This document shows positions 1 through 10,945 of a stretch of 64,000 nucleotides of DNA, piece by piece. The position numbers were made by a program, and so were the translations under genes. This stretch comes from Gymnopus androsaceus JB14. Lineage: Eukaryota; Basidiomycota; Agaricomycetes; Agaricales; Omphalotaceae. How positions within the stretch are numbered: the first letter of the stretch is position 1; each line of letters starts with the position of its first letter. A model generated the notes under the pieces. The model did no database searches and had not been told where the DNA came from. It worked only from the letters and a program-made list of their open reading frames with translations. The stretch covers positions 154,730 through 218,729 of the forward strand of contig ML769401.1 in the NCBI GenBank assembly GCA_009733575.1, in the 5' to 3' direction.

Positions 1-243
1 AGAACTAGTTGCTGACACTGAAGGTATTCATGAATGTCAGAATGTCTGAAGTGTTTTTTTCTACACATCTGCTTTTCTGAGCTGTAGACAACATAGGCTT
101 GTAAAGCAATGATCTTGCTAATACTGTGTGTGTGTTCTCCTTATTATCACCTCAAGAACTAGCTCATTCTAAGCCTCAAGTAGCTACTTCTTGTCTTACA
201 ATAATTCATACAACTTCTCTGTTCTTGTCAAACTAACTGCTAC

Positions 244-1562
244 TTAACAGCTCTCCCAGCACTGCTTCCCAATGGCCACCAGCCAATTGAACATCTCATT
301 GTGTCTTAGTAATGCCATAATGAAATACACAGTTCTGTTCATGTCAATGATCTCCACTAAAAAGAATGTAAGCACAAAGATCAATGCAGCAAAGACATCA
401 GCAAAACCTGGGTGTACTGGACAGCACTGGACAGCGCTATCCAGCACTCATAGCACCCATAGCACCCATAGCAAGGTCCCCATCTATCCAGAGCTATGGA
501 TCACTATGGATTGCTATGAGCTGCTATGGGTTGCTACGGATTTCGCATTTCACGGCACATCATCGCATCATCTGTCAGTCTTTCAATTCATTTTTTTTGT
601 TGTCCTCGGAATTGTTCACTTGCGAGACCAAATAATTATAATAAATCATATATATTGGATTAGTAGTACATAGTAGGATAGTCTACCAAAACAGAGCTAT
701 GGTAACTAGTATATAGCATGAATAAAGCTACAGTATAGTATGTAATGCTTAGTTTGACATTGAATGGCTTGAATGAAACTCACTAAGAATGCCGAGCCAA
801 AGTAACCTAGAAACAACTTAGAAAAAAAGAAATTTGGGAGGGAAGGAAGGGAGCTTGGGGAAGTTACGACGGCTCGTCGATCCTATATACTATCGACGGA
901 AGAGAGTGACAGCTGTCAAAATGTTGACAGCTGGCTCGAGTATGCGGTGATTTCATAGCAGCTCATAGCAACTCATAGCAGCTCATAGCATTTCATAGCA
1001 CTATGGCTGCTATGACTTGCTATAGATTGCTATAGCTGCTATGACCTTCACCCAGGTTTTGCTGATGGAGCCTCTTCCCCTTCCACCTGAACCTGCTGAC
1101 CTTCCTAACCTCCCTAATACCATCAATTGCCAAACTCCACAACACTGTCTTTGCAGGGTTCTTCAGCACCTCTTTCTCCTTCTCTTCATTCTTCATCCTC
1201 TTCAAGCTCAAGAACCCTGGAAGTCTCAAAAATGCAACCAATGACTGTGTTCCTGCGATACTCACTGTCAACATGCCTTTTCTTCCCTCCCACTTCCCTC
1301 TGAACACACTTAGCCCATCCTCCTTCTGTGCTTCTTCCACCTTTCTGACTGTCTTCATGATCCCAGTTCATGCTTTGCCTGATTTAGAGCCCATGGTGGC
1401 TTTAGCCTTTTCAATGCCAAGAACACTGGTGACACTAACTTTGGTTGTGGCTTTGGTCATGGCTTTGACAAAGTTGAGGAGCTTCTTGGAGCATTTAGGC
1501 TTGGTGTTATTGTCAATGTTATTGTCATAGTCTGACTCCATTTTGCCATCATTGCCAGCCAA
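244..1562 (-). pseudogene. C-terminal part of a GRAM-like fungal protein, split by a TIR element
   Basis: Minus-strand coding sequence runs 1562 to about 1068 and resumes at 395 to 244. Joining the two sides across the element at 396-1067 gives one continuous frame, with the downstream part reading LFAALIFVLT after KGKR. The downstream segment resembles the C-terminal block of a fungal GRAM/DUF3292-type protein (lysine-rich stretch, VLWS strand, then a NEMFNWLVAIG..WE end). That family name is from memory and is tentative. There is an in-frame TGA after SGKA (near 1371), so the copy was damaged apart from the insertion. No N-terminal part of the family was found upstream. It is probably a decayed gene copy; the role of the family (membrane or lipid-associated in fungi) is inference only. 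Confidence 0.4.
396..1067. mobile_element. TIR element, copy 1 (672 bp), non-autonomous
   Basis: Left end CATCAGCAAAACCTGGGTG and right end CACCCAGGTTTTGCTGATG are perfect inverted repeats. The flanks are GA (394-395) and GA (1068-1069), a 2-bp target duplication. Inside each end lies a dense array of 7-8-bp direct or inverted motifs (CATAGCA, TGCTATG, CACAGCA) covering about 100 bp. The AT-rich core has no long ORF. Subterminal repeat arrays and 2-bp duplications recall EnSpm/CACTA-like DNA transposons, but the terminus is CATCA rather than CACTA. Removing the element plus one GA restores the host reading frame. Confidence 0.85.
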
Positions 1563-1707
1563 ATGAGCTGGACTGGAGGTGGAAGCTTTCTTTATTATCT
1601 TCTACTCCATCTTTGACATGAGGTACTCCTCTTTGCATCTGTGCTTAGTCATCAACTTGCTTCTGGTCTTGTTGCAACATGTGGGATATAAATAGATTCA
1701 ATCAAGA
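1563..1707. other. Spacer with no recognisable gene
   Basis: Short AT-rich spacer between the broken gene and the foldback element. No ORF, RNA or repeat recognised. Confidence 0.5.
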
Positions 1708-2140
1708 TTCAATACATAAGGGAAATATACTTTTTCAGGATATTATAGAATATAAATATTTCTGAGGACTTCAGAAGGAAATAAATTCACATCAACTGAA
1801 GTTCGGATTTCTGCAAAGTGGAATGTCTTCCCAAAATGACATTTTTTTGGACAGGACCTGAAGTAATCTGCTTCAGCTGACCCAAAAACATACATTACAG
1901 AAGCTGGCTAAAGTACTCCATTTCAGCATCCATTTCAGAAAATCATTCAGATGGCTCCAGTAATTTATGTTTTTGGGTTGGCTGAAGCTAATTGCTTTAG
2001 AACCTGTCTGAAAAATATCATCTCAGATGTTTATGGAAAGTTCAAGTTTCAATTGGTCTGAATTTATTTCCTTCTTCAGTGCCCAGAAATATTTATTTTC
2101 TATAATACCCTGAAAAAGTACATTTCCCTTATGTATTGAA
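1708..2140. mobile_element. Foldback (long inverted repeat) element, about 433 bp
   Basis: The left arm starts TTCAATACATAAGGGAAATA. The right arm ends with its reverse complement, differing at only a few bases (ATAC versus GTAC, GGATATT versus GGGTATT). The two arms pair over most of their length, including CTTTTTCAG, AAATATTTCTG, GAAGGAAATAAATTCA and CCAAAAACATA blocks, leaving a central loop near 1900-1940. No ORF is present, and no clear target duplication was seen. This is typical of a foldback or MITE-type element. Confidence 0.8.
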
Positions 2141-2604
2141 ATAAGTTGTTTCCCACAATGCTTTAGTCAGACTGAAACATAACTATTGGTGGTGTGAGTA
2201 GGAGTTCAGCTGGTATAATTGGAACTGTAATACTTCACTCTTCCACTAAAGAGCCTAGTTCTACAATATTAACTTGAGCTTTTTTTTTTTTTTTTGAGCC
2301 ACAGCTGATAGATCATCACAGCACTTAGCGCTCAACGCCCTTATCAACGCCAAGTGATTAACTCTTTCACAGCCATCTGATAGAGATCTAGGAAGATTGA
2401 TCCCCAATCCCGCCATGCTGATTTTTTCCAGCTTGACGCTTGCCTTCGTCGCTGGTTCGACGTCGCCCCCCAATCCTCCTCCCCTAGTCCAATTCTTATA
2501 TTTTCTTTGCAGATTTCTTCTACTAGCCGCTACCTTTCCTTTCCATTTACATCTATTCGTTCCCAGAATCATCGAATTTGAATCCCCTTCGACTCACACT
2601 CAGC

Positions 2605-3884
2605 ATGAAACACTCTCTTGTTACATTGGCGTTGGCAGCAGCAGTATCGGCAGTCGCTGTTCCCCTCACTCGTCGCGAAACGACGACCACGCTCCTCTTC
2701 AATGCACCCGCCTGGGAGGAGGGCGGCAACACCCATGCCTCATTTGAGGCATTCGTACACTTTGCACCCAAAACTGGAGTGCTCGAGAAGGCACTGAATT
2801 TGGTCTTGAAACCACTGGGCATTACGACCAAACTTGATACGGCACTGGACAGGTAATCTCCCTAAATAATCGGGCAGACCATTAATATACTGAAAACGTA
2901 TGCGATAGGATGAAGCTCTTTGGGGACCTTGGTCGTCCAGAAGAAAAGGTGAAGGTATCCGTCGCAGGATGCAGTGATAAATCTGTGGATCTCTCTCGAA
3001 CATCATTGAAAGACACCGGTGTCGCCCTAACCACCGTATCTTTGGGCACTTGTGAGGGTACAGGAAAGCTGACGGCGACCACCGGAACACTCACCTCCTG
3101 CAACGGTATTTCGCTCTCCAGCGACGGGCTTGGGGTTATTTCAGATATCGACGACACCATAAAGATTACGGATGTTCTCAATGACAAGGTAAGTCTCCGG
3201 TCATCTAACTCTATCCCTTCCTTAACGACTTCCTCGGGAACCCTATCCGTTGATTAGACCATGGCGGAGAATACCTTATGTTCAACGATCCACTCCCCGT
3301 GCCAGGGATGCCTGATCTCTATGCATCCCTTGCAACGTCATTAACATCGAACGCCATCCCGCCACAATTTTTCTACGTGTCCGGATCCCCTATGCAACTC
3401 TATCCCTTCATTAACGACTTCCTCCAGAAAACATACTCCAAATCATATGGCCCGATTTTCTTGCAGAATTTCTCCCTCCTTAGACCTGTCGTTGGATCTG
3501 AAAATGTTAAAGGGCGGGGAAACTCAAACCTATCAAGGAGGCGCAGATTACTAGAATTCATGGGATGTATCCCCAGAAGAGTTTTTTGGCAATCGGAGAT
3601 TCAACACAGAAGGATCCCGAGGTGTATGCAGATATGTGAGTTTAATAGCCTTTGCTACGCATGTCACTGATCAATGCCTTCAACTTTTCCAACCTGATAG
3701 GTACCGCCGCTTTCCAGGGTTTATTCGCTGTATCTGGATCCACGAGTTCGACGGTGCAGACAACTCGGCCGATCGCTTTGCGAAAGCCTTCAAGGATATA
3801 CCGGAAGACAAGTATCGGTTGTACAAAACTGCGGAAATTGAGAGTTTGAAGGGTATTAAGGTTGCCGAGGGTCACTGCAAGTGA
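2605..3884 (+). CDS. Secreted App1-type phosphatidate phosphatase (DUF2183), frame interrupted
   Basis: The start at 2605 gives a hydrophobic signal peptide (MKHSLVTLALAAAVSAVAVP). The HAD-type catalytic motif DIDDTIK is at 3144-3164 in exon 2, the DxDxT hallmark of App1/LNS2-like Mg-dependent phosphatidate phosphatases. Later blocks fit the same family: PVPGMPDLYASL, QFFYVSGSPMQLYPFINDFL, FLAIGDSTQKDPEVYADM and RRFPGFIRCIWIHEF. Introns are at about 2852-2908 (GTAATC..ATAG), 3189-3257 and 3635-3701. The frame slips near 3265, again at 3482 (extra A before the DLSLDLKML block) and near 3515, and there is no uninterrupted product. It is either a recent pseudogene or carries sequence errors. Expected to dephosphorylate phosphatidic acid; the signal peptide suggests secretion. 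Confidence 0.75.
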
Positions 3885-4031
3885 ATTCATGATTTACGAC
3901 TAACGAGATATGATTTGTACTGTAGGATGTATGTATTGGGCTAGTGTGACAACTATTGGAGAATTGATTTCTTCCCTATAACCGTTGCTAGACTCTCCCA
4001 GAACGCGTACAGATCAAATAGCGCTGAATAC

Positions 4032-5140
4032 CTAGAACTTTGGGGCTGTAGGTGGTAAAGATGGTAGGTCCCGGTCGCGAGACGGTGGAGGTATAGGGGA
4101 GTGTGAAAGCGAGGTAGTTCTTATCGGAGGCGATGGCAGGACCAGCATCGGAGGTCTGTGTTTCAGAGCCGGAGGGGAGGGAAGGGGCCGGGGCTCCTTG
4201 CCAGGAGCTACAACGAGAGGAAGCGGCTTTTCTGACCCTAGTAGCTCTGACTCTCGAGCCAATCCCAAGACAGGCAGCGGTGTAGGCTTCTGCTCGGGTT
4301 GGGGTTGGGGAAGGCTGATATTGGAACGACTATGGATTTCCGAAAGTGAGAACCACGGTTTTGGTTTTGGTTCGGGATGAGATGGTGTCCAAACGATGTC
4401 CGGGTCTGGGTCGTAGTCGTTATCCGATTCATTATCAGTATCATCCGTCGTTGAAAGACTTGGAGCACCCTCCAAAATCAACTCGACTTCCTCTCTGCCT
4501 TCTTCCATCTCCATCTCTTCCTCGCCTTCATCTTCCTCCAAGACTGTTTCCACTAGCCAAGAAACATCCGGTAACTCCTTCTCCTTCTGCTTCATCTCAG
4601 ACTCTGGGTATACTTTCTCAGTCTCAGTCTCCTCTGGCTTCCGAGTTCCGGGAGTAACAATCTCGAAATCCGGCTCTGGTAATCTAGATGATGATGTTTT
4701 GCAACGGAATGCCTTTGGTAGGCGTGTTTTTCCATTGCGGACTGCGTCGACAATTTTCGAAAAGGGGTCGGAACTTGAACTGGCGTTACGGGTATGGGTA
4801 TAGGTTTGGGTATAAGGTTTAGTTGATGATGGCGGCGATGGGGGGGAAGTGGCAGTGGCAGTTGGTGTTTGGGGAGACCAAGCCGTGGCTGAGGTTGTGC
4901 GTATGTGAGTGTGAGTTAGAGGATGGGATGGTGCAACGATACTGCTATTTGGTGTTCGGGGAGACCAGGCTGTAGCTGAGGTCGCACCTGGAGAGCATTG
5001 TGAAGGTGATGAAGGAGAAGCTTGGTGCGGGTGCAGACGACGGAGGCAGTGGAGGCAGAGACGATTTTTTAAACGCTGGAGGATCTGACAAGATCCACGG
5101 TGGTATTGTAGGCAGGACTTTCTCTAAAATAGCGCACACA
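4032..5140 (-). CDS. Hypothetical Pro/Ser-rich low-complexity protein
   Basis: The clearest open stretch runs from about 4990 to 4032 without a stop: Ser/Pro/Thr-rich start, two near-identical SATAWSP.TP motifs (around 4870 and 4955), a short ordered block DPFSKIVDAVRNGKTRLPKAFR, an acidic segment (about 4480-4560, many Glu/Asp) and a Pro-rich tail. A Met-initiated ORF at 5139 (MCAILEKVL) is in a different frame and would need a small intron or indel near 4990 to connect. No domain recognised; probably intrinsically disordered. The exact start is uncertain. Confidence 0.45.
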
Positions 5141-5989
5141 ATTCAACTCGTAAGATTCAGAAGAAAAGGAAAAACAGCCGCATACCTAGTATATCTGCTG
5201 TACTTTGTGGTTTACGCAACAGTCTCGGAGAGCTGTTCCCGTCTTTCCATGTCGATTTCGATCCGATGGCAAGTCCCAAAGTCATATTATCACTATAAAT
5301 CAACTTTTCGGAACCATTGCGCGCTGATGAATCATCCTAAAGCCCCTAGTGAGTCGAAGAATGTACGAATGGAACGATTAAAATGAACTGTTAGCGTACC
5401 CGATTATTGGAACTGGTCATGGTAGCTGGTCCAACCCTGTATGTTGGAAGAAGGAAAGTGGGTTAAACGCAAGCATCCGAGATATATAAACGGGCGCAAT
5501 AGGTGGAATGATGATGGGCACCACAGCAACCCAACAGCAACCAGCTATGATCATCGGGGAAAGGCAAGTTTTTTTTTGAGCGATATGCGGCGATTAAAGG
5601 GAGCAACCATCCCCTTTCCTCGTTAGATACTTATAGTTTGAATGCATCTTACGTGCAAATCCCGAGCCCTCAACGGATAGGGACTAGAGTTATAATGAAA
5701 ACCCAGTGGGTGATTCGGGCATGCGCGAACGCGTGCTCCGCACAGCCTGGATGCTATAGGACAGCTGAGACCGGGTCCTGACAGCTGTGAGTGTCGAGTC
5801 AACTAAACATCAGTCGAACATCTGTTCACTGGGTAAGCAGTCTTCTTGCATTCGATGTGCAGCAACATAATTAGCAACATAGTTCATTGAATATCACCAA
5901 GCAAGCAACCGAAGTCGGAGTGCTCAGGGGCAAGGCAATTACTCCGAAACAAGTAAGAATCGACAAGTATACATGCGCCACCATCTCTC

Positions 5990-7038
5990 TCAAGACACTG
6001 TAGAGACGGGTTTTTTCTGGCAAAGGGCAGAAGAAAGGGATTAGAGAGAAAGAAGAAAGGCCGTGAAACAATCGACATACGTAGGCAACAGCATCAAAGT
6101 CGTATTTTATGCCCATTTCCTCCAATTTACGCTTTTTGTCGCTCTGACGTTTTAGCAGGCGTTTTGATGCCTTGGCTTGCTCTTCGAGAGTTCGAGGCTA
6201 AACGGATGTCATGTCAAAGCCCGTCACAACAAGATAGAAACGTATATAATGCGTACTTTATTTTGAGCAGCGCGCGCGACGCGCTGAGTAGGAACAACTC
6301 GCCACTTTCGGTTCGCGCCTATCCACAGATCAGGGTGAACCTCGTCCTTTGGTATCAGTTTACACTTTAGGATATGACCAGTGAGCAAATAGTTGTCCAT
6401 AGTCTCAGCAACAATTTGGGCAACCGAGGAAGAATCGAATTCTAGAAAAGCATAATGTTTCGATTTTCCGGTCTGCGTGAAAGCGTCGGTGAAACTGGCA
6501 ACAGATGCTGAAAGAGCGGAGATTACCTTTTTATTTCGGGATACTCGTAGCCGCGTAACGTTACCAAACTGCGAAAAGTATCCCTTTAACTGATCCTCAT
6601 AGAACCCATGGGGTAAACGTCCGAGATATAACACTCCTCGATCTACAGCCTAGAATATATTGGTTTCTATAGCAAAGAAAAAAAGGAAAATAGAACATAC
6701 CGATTGCTTTTTCGCCTTTTCTAGTCTTTTGGTTAGAGTAATATCGTCTTTTGCTATGGTAGGCAATTTTGCGATATCAATCGGAGGACCGTCCACTTCT
6801 TCGTCGGAAGAGTCTTCATCGTCAGTAGAGAATCCGTGCAAAAGGTTCTCCTCTTCGTCCATCTGCTCCGGCTCTTCTTCTGCATCTTCCTCTGAATGCG
6901 AGCTTTGGGGGTCAGGCGAAAGCTCCTTGTGAATTTTTGATTTTTTAGAGGGCTTCGTTCGCTGCGAAGCGGGAGGCTCGTCTGCTAGCTTGCGTTTCGC
7001 AGCTTTTCCGACTTGTTAGAAGGCTTCAAGGGCGCCAT
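5990..7038 (-). CDS. NOP15: NOP15/NIFK-type nucleolar RRM protein (60S ribosome biogenesis)
   Basis: Predicted to bind pre-rRNA in the nucleolus and act in 60S assembly, like yeast Nop15 and human NIFK. The Lys/Arg- and acidic-rich N-terminus starts at 7038 (MAPLKPSNKSEK). The single RRM begins VLYLGRLPHGFYEDQLKGYF (RNP2) and has KHYAFLEF as RNP1, then the family-typical extension HPDLWIGANRKWRVVP and a basic C-terminal helix ending KRKLEEMGIKYDFD. Introns are at about 6650-6700, within the RRM (about 6473-6530), 6182-6244 and 6017-6081; the last tiny exon encodes KKPVSTVS-stop. A single A is missing from a homopolymer at 7004-7007 (SEKAAKRKL needs five A), most likely a sequence error. The gene is divergent from SYF2, starting 71 bp away. 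Confidence 0.85.
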
Positions 7039-7108
7039 AATGGAAGTGAAAAAGAGAAAAAGTTATTCACTGATCGTGAGAACTTATTTCACTTCTAGTT
7101 CAACTTTC

Positions 7109-8225
7109 ATGGCGCCTTCAGAACCAATTGAAGAAAATGCTGCAGCCGCAGAAGAAGCTGAGGACCAGAATATGGACGATGCTGATTCAGAGGCTGGGTC
7201 TTCAAAGATGACCATGGAAGAAAGAAAGGCCAAGATGGACCAGCTACGAAAGAGGCTTGTGGGTACAATATCGCTTTATATCTCATCTCAATATTTAGCT
7301 TAATCTAGGCTGCTTCGTCAAGAGCAAACCGACAATCTTTAATAGAAGAAAGCACAAAGTTGAAGGTTTCAGCTCGTGATACTGCGAGGCTGGAAAGACA
7401 GAGGAAACTCGCAGAGACTCTTCGCGAAAAGGCTGATGCAGAAGAGAGGGGAGAAGATGCAAACCGAGCAAAGAACTGGGATTATACGATTGAAGAGAAT
7501 GATGCTTGGGAGAAGAAGCTGGCACGGAAGAGACGAAGGGCTGATTTCGAGTTTCATGGTGAGTTCGGTGGATTCATTCGGCCCCGCTCTGTGCTAATAT
7601 ATCGGATAGATGACGCTCATGCCGCTCGGAGACGATACAAGAAAGATCTCGACCTCATTAAACCAGACATGGTTGCTTATAATCAGCAAAAAGAGGTCGC
7701 CATGGGTCTTGCTCCCGGTACCCTCTCCAACTTTGATCCAAAAGCTGGCCCGTCTTCATTACAAGTGCGCTAGATTCTGTCGATTTTTGCTGTTAACAGG
7801 GTCTCATGTCTTTGCCCACAGGTCGCACCGTCAACTCTTGAGCAGCAGCTCGCCGCGGACAACCTTTACCGAGATGCTAACACACTTATGTATGGCGATA
7901 ATAAGCCTTCCGAAGACGCTATCGACAGAATGGTTTCCAAAATCAATAAAGAGTATGCTACGTTTATTCAGTTCGTTTTCGTACAATACTTAATCATCTC
8001 CTAGTATCGACAAAAAAGGCAAGTTTTCGCGCAAGAGGCTCAACGAAGACGAGGGGGATATCACCTACATCAACGAGGCCAATCGGGTTTTCAACAAGAA
8101 GGTCCGTGTATCTGATCATAGTTGTCTCGTGCTGTTTTTTAACTTTAACACTCCAGATTGCACGGTACTACGACAAGTACACCACAGAGATCCGTGCCAG
8201 TTTCGAGCGTGGTACCGCGTTGTAG
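7109..8225 (+). CDS. SYF2: SYF2 pre-mRNA splicing factor
   Basis: Subunit of the Prp19/NTC-associated spliceosome. The start at 7109 gives MAPSEPIEE with an acidic N-terminus. The family core follows: MEERKAKMDQLRKRL, NRQSLIEES, NWDYTIEENDAWEKKL.RK..RADFEFHDDAH, AARRRYKKDL, DMVAYNQQKE and the diagnostic C-terminus DIDKKGKFSRKR..DEGDITYINEANRVFNKKIARYYDKYT. Introns are at 7259-7308, 7559-7609, 7765-7821, about 7953-8004 and about 8102-8157, all GT..AG and frame-consistent. Length fits the family. No frameshift seen. Confidence 0.92.
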
Positions 8226-8598
8226 TGGCACTTTTGCGTGGTTCTCTAGAGGACTCGGGTCGACATTGTCGACACTTTACGGGCTGATTTAATTATATCT
8301 AGTTGTGTAAGATACTTGTAATAACCATCTCTCAGTGCGAAAAAGGTCGTTCCTTCTAACACCTCCGTGTCTACGTGTTCCCAATCCAAATGCCAACTCT
8401 GGGCGATCGAGCCTCAAGCTTCATAACACGCTACATGATCGTGAACAGACAGGCGCAACGAATGGAAGCTGTAAACAGTGGGGTGTGAGTGTTCATCGTG
8501 TCTCCATCCTGCTTTCCCTGCGCGCCGCAAAAATCCTAGCCTGATCAGGTTCGACTGCGACATGCTGTTCACATGCGGTCCAAGTTGTATAACCCACT
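8226..8598. other. Intergenic, about 370 bp
   Basis: 3' end of SYF2 and presumed promoter of the WH1-CRIB gene. Short ORFs on both strands show no family resemblance. Nothing else recognised. Confidence 0.5.
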
Positions 8599-9625
8599 GT
8601 GGAGACAGATTCATTTTTCCTGCTACCTGAAGTCATGTACCGCACAACTACGCGCGAATCCTCCTGCTCCTCCATCGTCCATCCAACGATGGTCTCTCTG
8701 TCGCCTTCCTCTAAAACTCTCACCCAAGTCACGGCGAAAGTATATCATGCCAAATTTGGCGGTGTAGGAGAGGACTGGCAGTACTTTAATCAACGGGGCA
8801 CTGTGGTATTTGGTCAGGACCAGATTCCGGAGGAACAGGATACCACTGTTCAATCCAAGCCTGCAGTCGAAGCCGACGGTGTCGCTGTAATTCCAGAGCC
8901 CAAGGGCGATTCTGATGCGCATTATTGGTTCCGGCTCCGAGACGAATCTAGTGGAAGGATCGTTTGGATGTTTCAAGTACCAGAGGACTGCGTCTATCGT
9001 ATCGATAAGCCCTTTTTTCATGTTTTCAATGGCAAGGTAAATATTCCTTCCTATTCCAATCTTCTTGCAATACCGATTCCAATGAACCTCTTTCAGAGCA
9101 GAATGTGGGGCTTCTTATTCGATAATGACCAAGACGGAGCAGCTTTTGGACAGGTGGTCCAAGCGCATTTGCCAACCAGTCTGAATAATTCACAACAATT
9201 AAAGTGTAAGTAACAGTTTCTCGGTTTCAATGCGTATACTCAGTAACAACGACATCCTTATAGTGTATAGCTCCTTTGGCAGCTCCAAACGCGACCCTAG
9301 CGTTCGTTCTAAAAAATCCACCAAGTCCAAGATCAGCAGAACGAACACCAACCTGAACAGCAGCAATGCCAGTACTCCCACCATAATCTCCATTACAGCC
9401 ACCGTCTCAGAGAATAGACCTCCCCAACAACAACAACAACAACAACAATTCGTAAAACTAAAAGGGATCACACCCTCCATGATATCTCTCCCCAAAACAC
9501 AATCCTTTGTTCATGTTGGGCACATTGGGTTAAACAACGACGGGGTTATCGAGTGCTCGGAAGGTATAGATCCTTCGTGGTTGACCATCATAAGGAGCTT
9601 GTCGACGGTGTCAGGGCGGGTGTGA
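8599..9625 (+). CDS. WH1 (EVH1) plus CRIB protein, WASP N-terminal-like, without VCA region
   Basis: Exon 1 (8599-9036) holds a WH1/EVH1-like fold: VTAKVYHAKFGG..DWQYFNQRGTVVFG, then HYWFRLRDE.SGRIVWMFQVPE and KSRMWGFLFDNDQDGAAFGQVV across the intron 9037-9096. After intron 9206-9263 come a Ser/Lys-rich linker, a run of eight Gln (CAA repeat near 9425-9450) and a CRIB/GBD-like motif ITPSMISLPKTQSFVHVGHIG, with the WASP-like continuation to IDPSWLTIIRSL. The protein stops there, with no Pro-rich or actin-nucleating VCA segment. It may link a Rho/Cdc42-type GTPase to a WH1 ligand. A downstream Met at 8635 is an alternative start. Family assignment is by motif reading only. Confidence 0.6.
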
Positions 9626-9639
9626 AGAAACTTGGGCCT

Positions 9640-10700
9640 GCTATGATGCGTTCAGGCTGAAGTTACAGCTGATCCAGAATGCAGAACGGTATTTATTTAT
9701 TTGCGTGGTATGTTTGGCTGGACCTGGTACCGTTCGGGATACGCAAAATTTCATGGAACTTTCCACGTACCTGCGTATCTATTTTTTTTGATCTTCTTTG
9801 GCACAACTTAAAGTAAAGCCGGATAAACGAATAGCAAGCTGTTAAATATACCGTGAAGAAGTACTAATTAATAGTGGAGTTCTGCCTATCAGCGCGCAAA
9901 ATCCTGCAGCACTTTCAAGTTCATCTGCATACCAGCTCAGTGCTTAACGCGTGCCAGCCGCCAGCTTGGAGTCGTTCTCAGATCTGTCAGAGAAATCAAA
10001 GAAATCAAACCCAGAGCAACTCCCCTCTTGACGCCTGCCAGCCGCCAACTTGGAGTCCTCCTGAGATCTGTCACTGAATCCAGAAAAACTAAACCCAGAG
10101 TAGCTTCCCCCCCGGCGTCTGCCAGCCGCCAACTTAAAGTCGTCTTCAGACCTGTCAGAGAACCCAGAGAACCTGGACCCAGAATAACTCCCTCGGGCCT
10201 CCTGACGCTTGTGTGGAAGAATCAGCTAAAGACCTAAGTTGAGAGGGTCATTCTATGTCCACCTCAAATTTCTGACTTCCCGACTCAGAAAGAATACACT
10301 GCTCTCTAGCGAGAGTATGCACAGCAGTGCCAGGAGGCGACTAATAAACATCTGATGTTATGTCTCTGAAGTCTCGAAACGAAACCTATCACTGCTGCAT
10401 GTAACGCAAGAGACAATATGCAGTGATTACAAACCGCATTTTGACTACTTGGTTACTATTGGCCACTGAATAGATGAAAGAAAGAAATCGGAGGAAGAGA
10501 GCCGAAATGGAACTGGAACGGAGCCGCCAGAATTCTGGCCTTATTTTATACTGCACAACGTTGAGCATGATTAATCATTAAATCAATATCAAAGCGTTGG
10601 TATGCGTTTGAATTTAAACTCAAGTCAACTTGCCAGCCCCGCCTTTCAAAACCGTGTCTACAAAAAGAAATATCGTGTACACCTGAGATGAGATTTTAAA
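9640..10700. repeat. Dispersed repeat, copy 1, with tandem about 80-bp units
   Basis: This stretch recurs at 13650-14740. Shared landmarks include a GTTCGGGATACGCAAA block (9735 versus 13745), the tandem array, the CATTTTGACTACT/CATTTTGTTCAAG region and TCAAAGCGTTGG. The core (9950-10200) holds three degenerate units of about 80 bp beginning GCCAGCCGCCA. On the minus strand they translate as a peptide repeat of the form SKLAAGRRQEGS.SGF.F..FSDRS, so the repeat derives from a repetitive coding sequence. No transposase recognised. Confidence 0.65.
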
Positions 10701-10794
10701 GCACGAAGAATCTTCTTCGAATGGCCAGACTGGCCTCTAGTATCGGAGTTTGCCACGCAGCCACATCGACGCGGCCAGATATTGATATTTATTT

Positions 10795-10915
10795 GGGATG
10801 GTCGCCGTCAATTCTACAGAGGTATATATATAACAATCTGGACGGATTGAAGAGTCGCTCCAGAGGGTATAGACTCTTTACCCTGAGCGGCGGCGCTATT
10901 TTGATTACGTAGTAA
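10795..10915 (+). repeat. Short dispersed repeat shared with 61045-61110 (inverted)
   Basis: GGGATGGTCGCCGTC..ATTCT at its start and CCCTGAGCGGCGGCGCTATTTT at its end occur in reverse complement at 61045-61105. This copy has about 60 extra bases, with a TATATATA run, between the two blocks. Each copy lies upstream of one of the two paralogous SAT4-like genes. Confidence 0.6.
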
Positions 10916-10945
10916 AATTAAATCGCTGGATTCCTCTTTGTAAAT

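Noticed and set aside
272..673. Plus-strand ORFs in TIR elements (272-673, 384-635, 15658-16014)
   Set aside because: They run through subterminal repeat arrays and give Ser-Thr-His or Trp-Ile-Ala repeats of CATAGCA-type motifs, not protein families.
2397..2747. ORF overlapping the App1 start
   Set aside because: Out of frame with the signal peptide and catalytic exons; no family resemblance.
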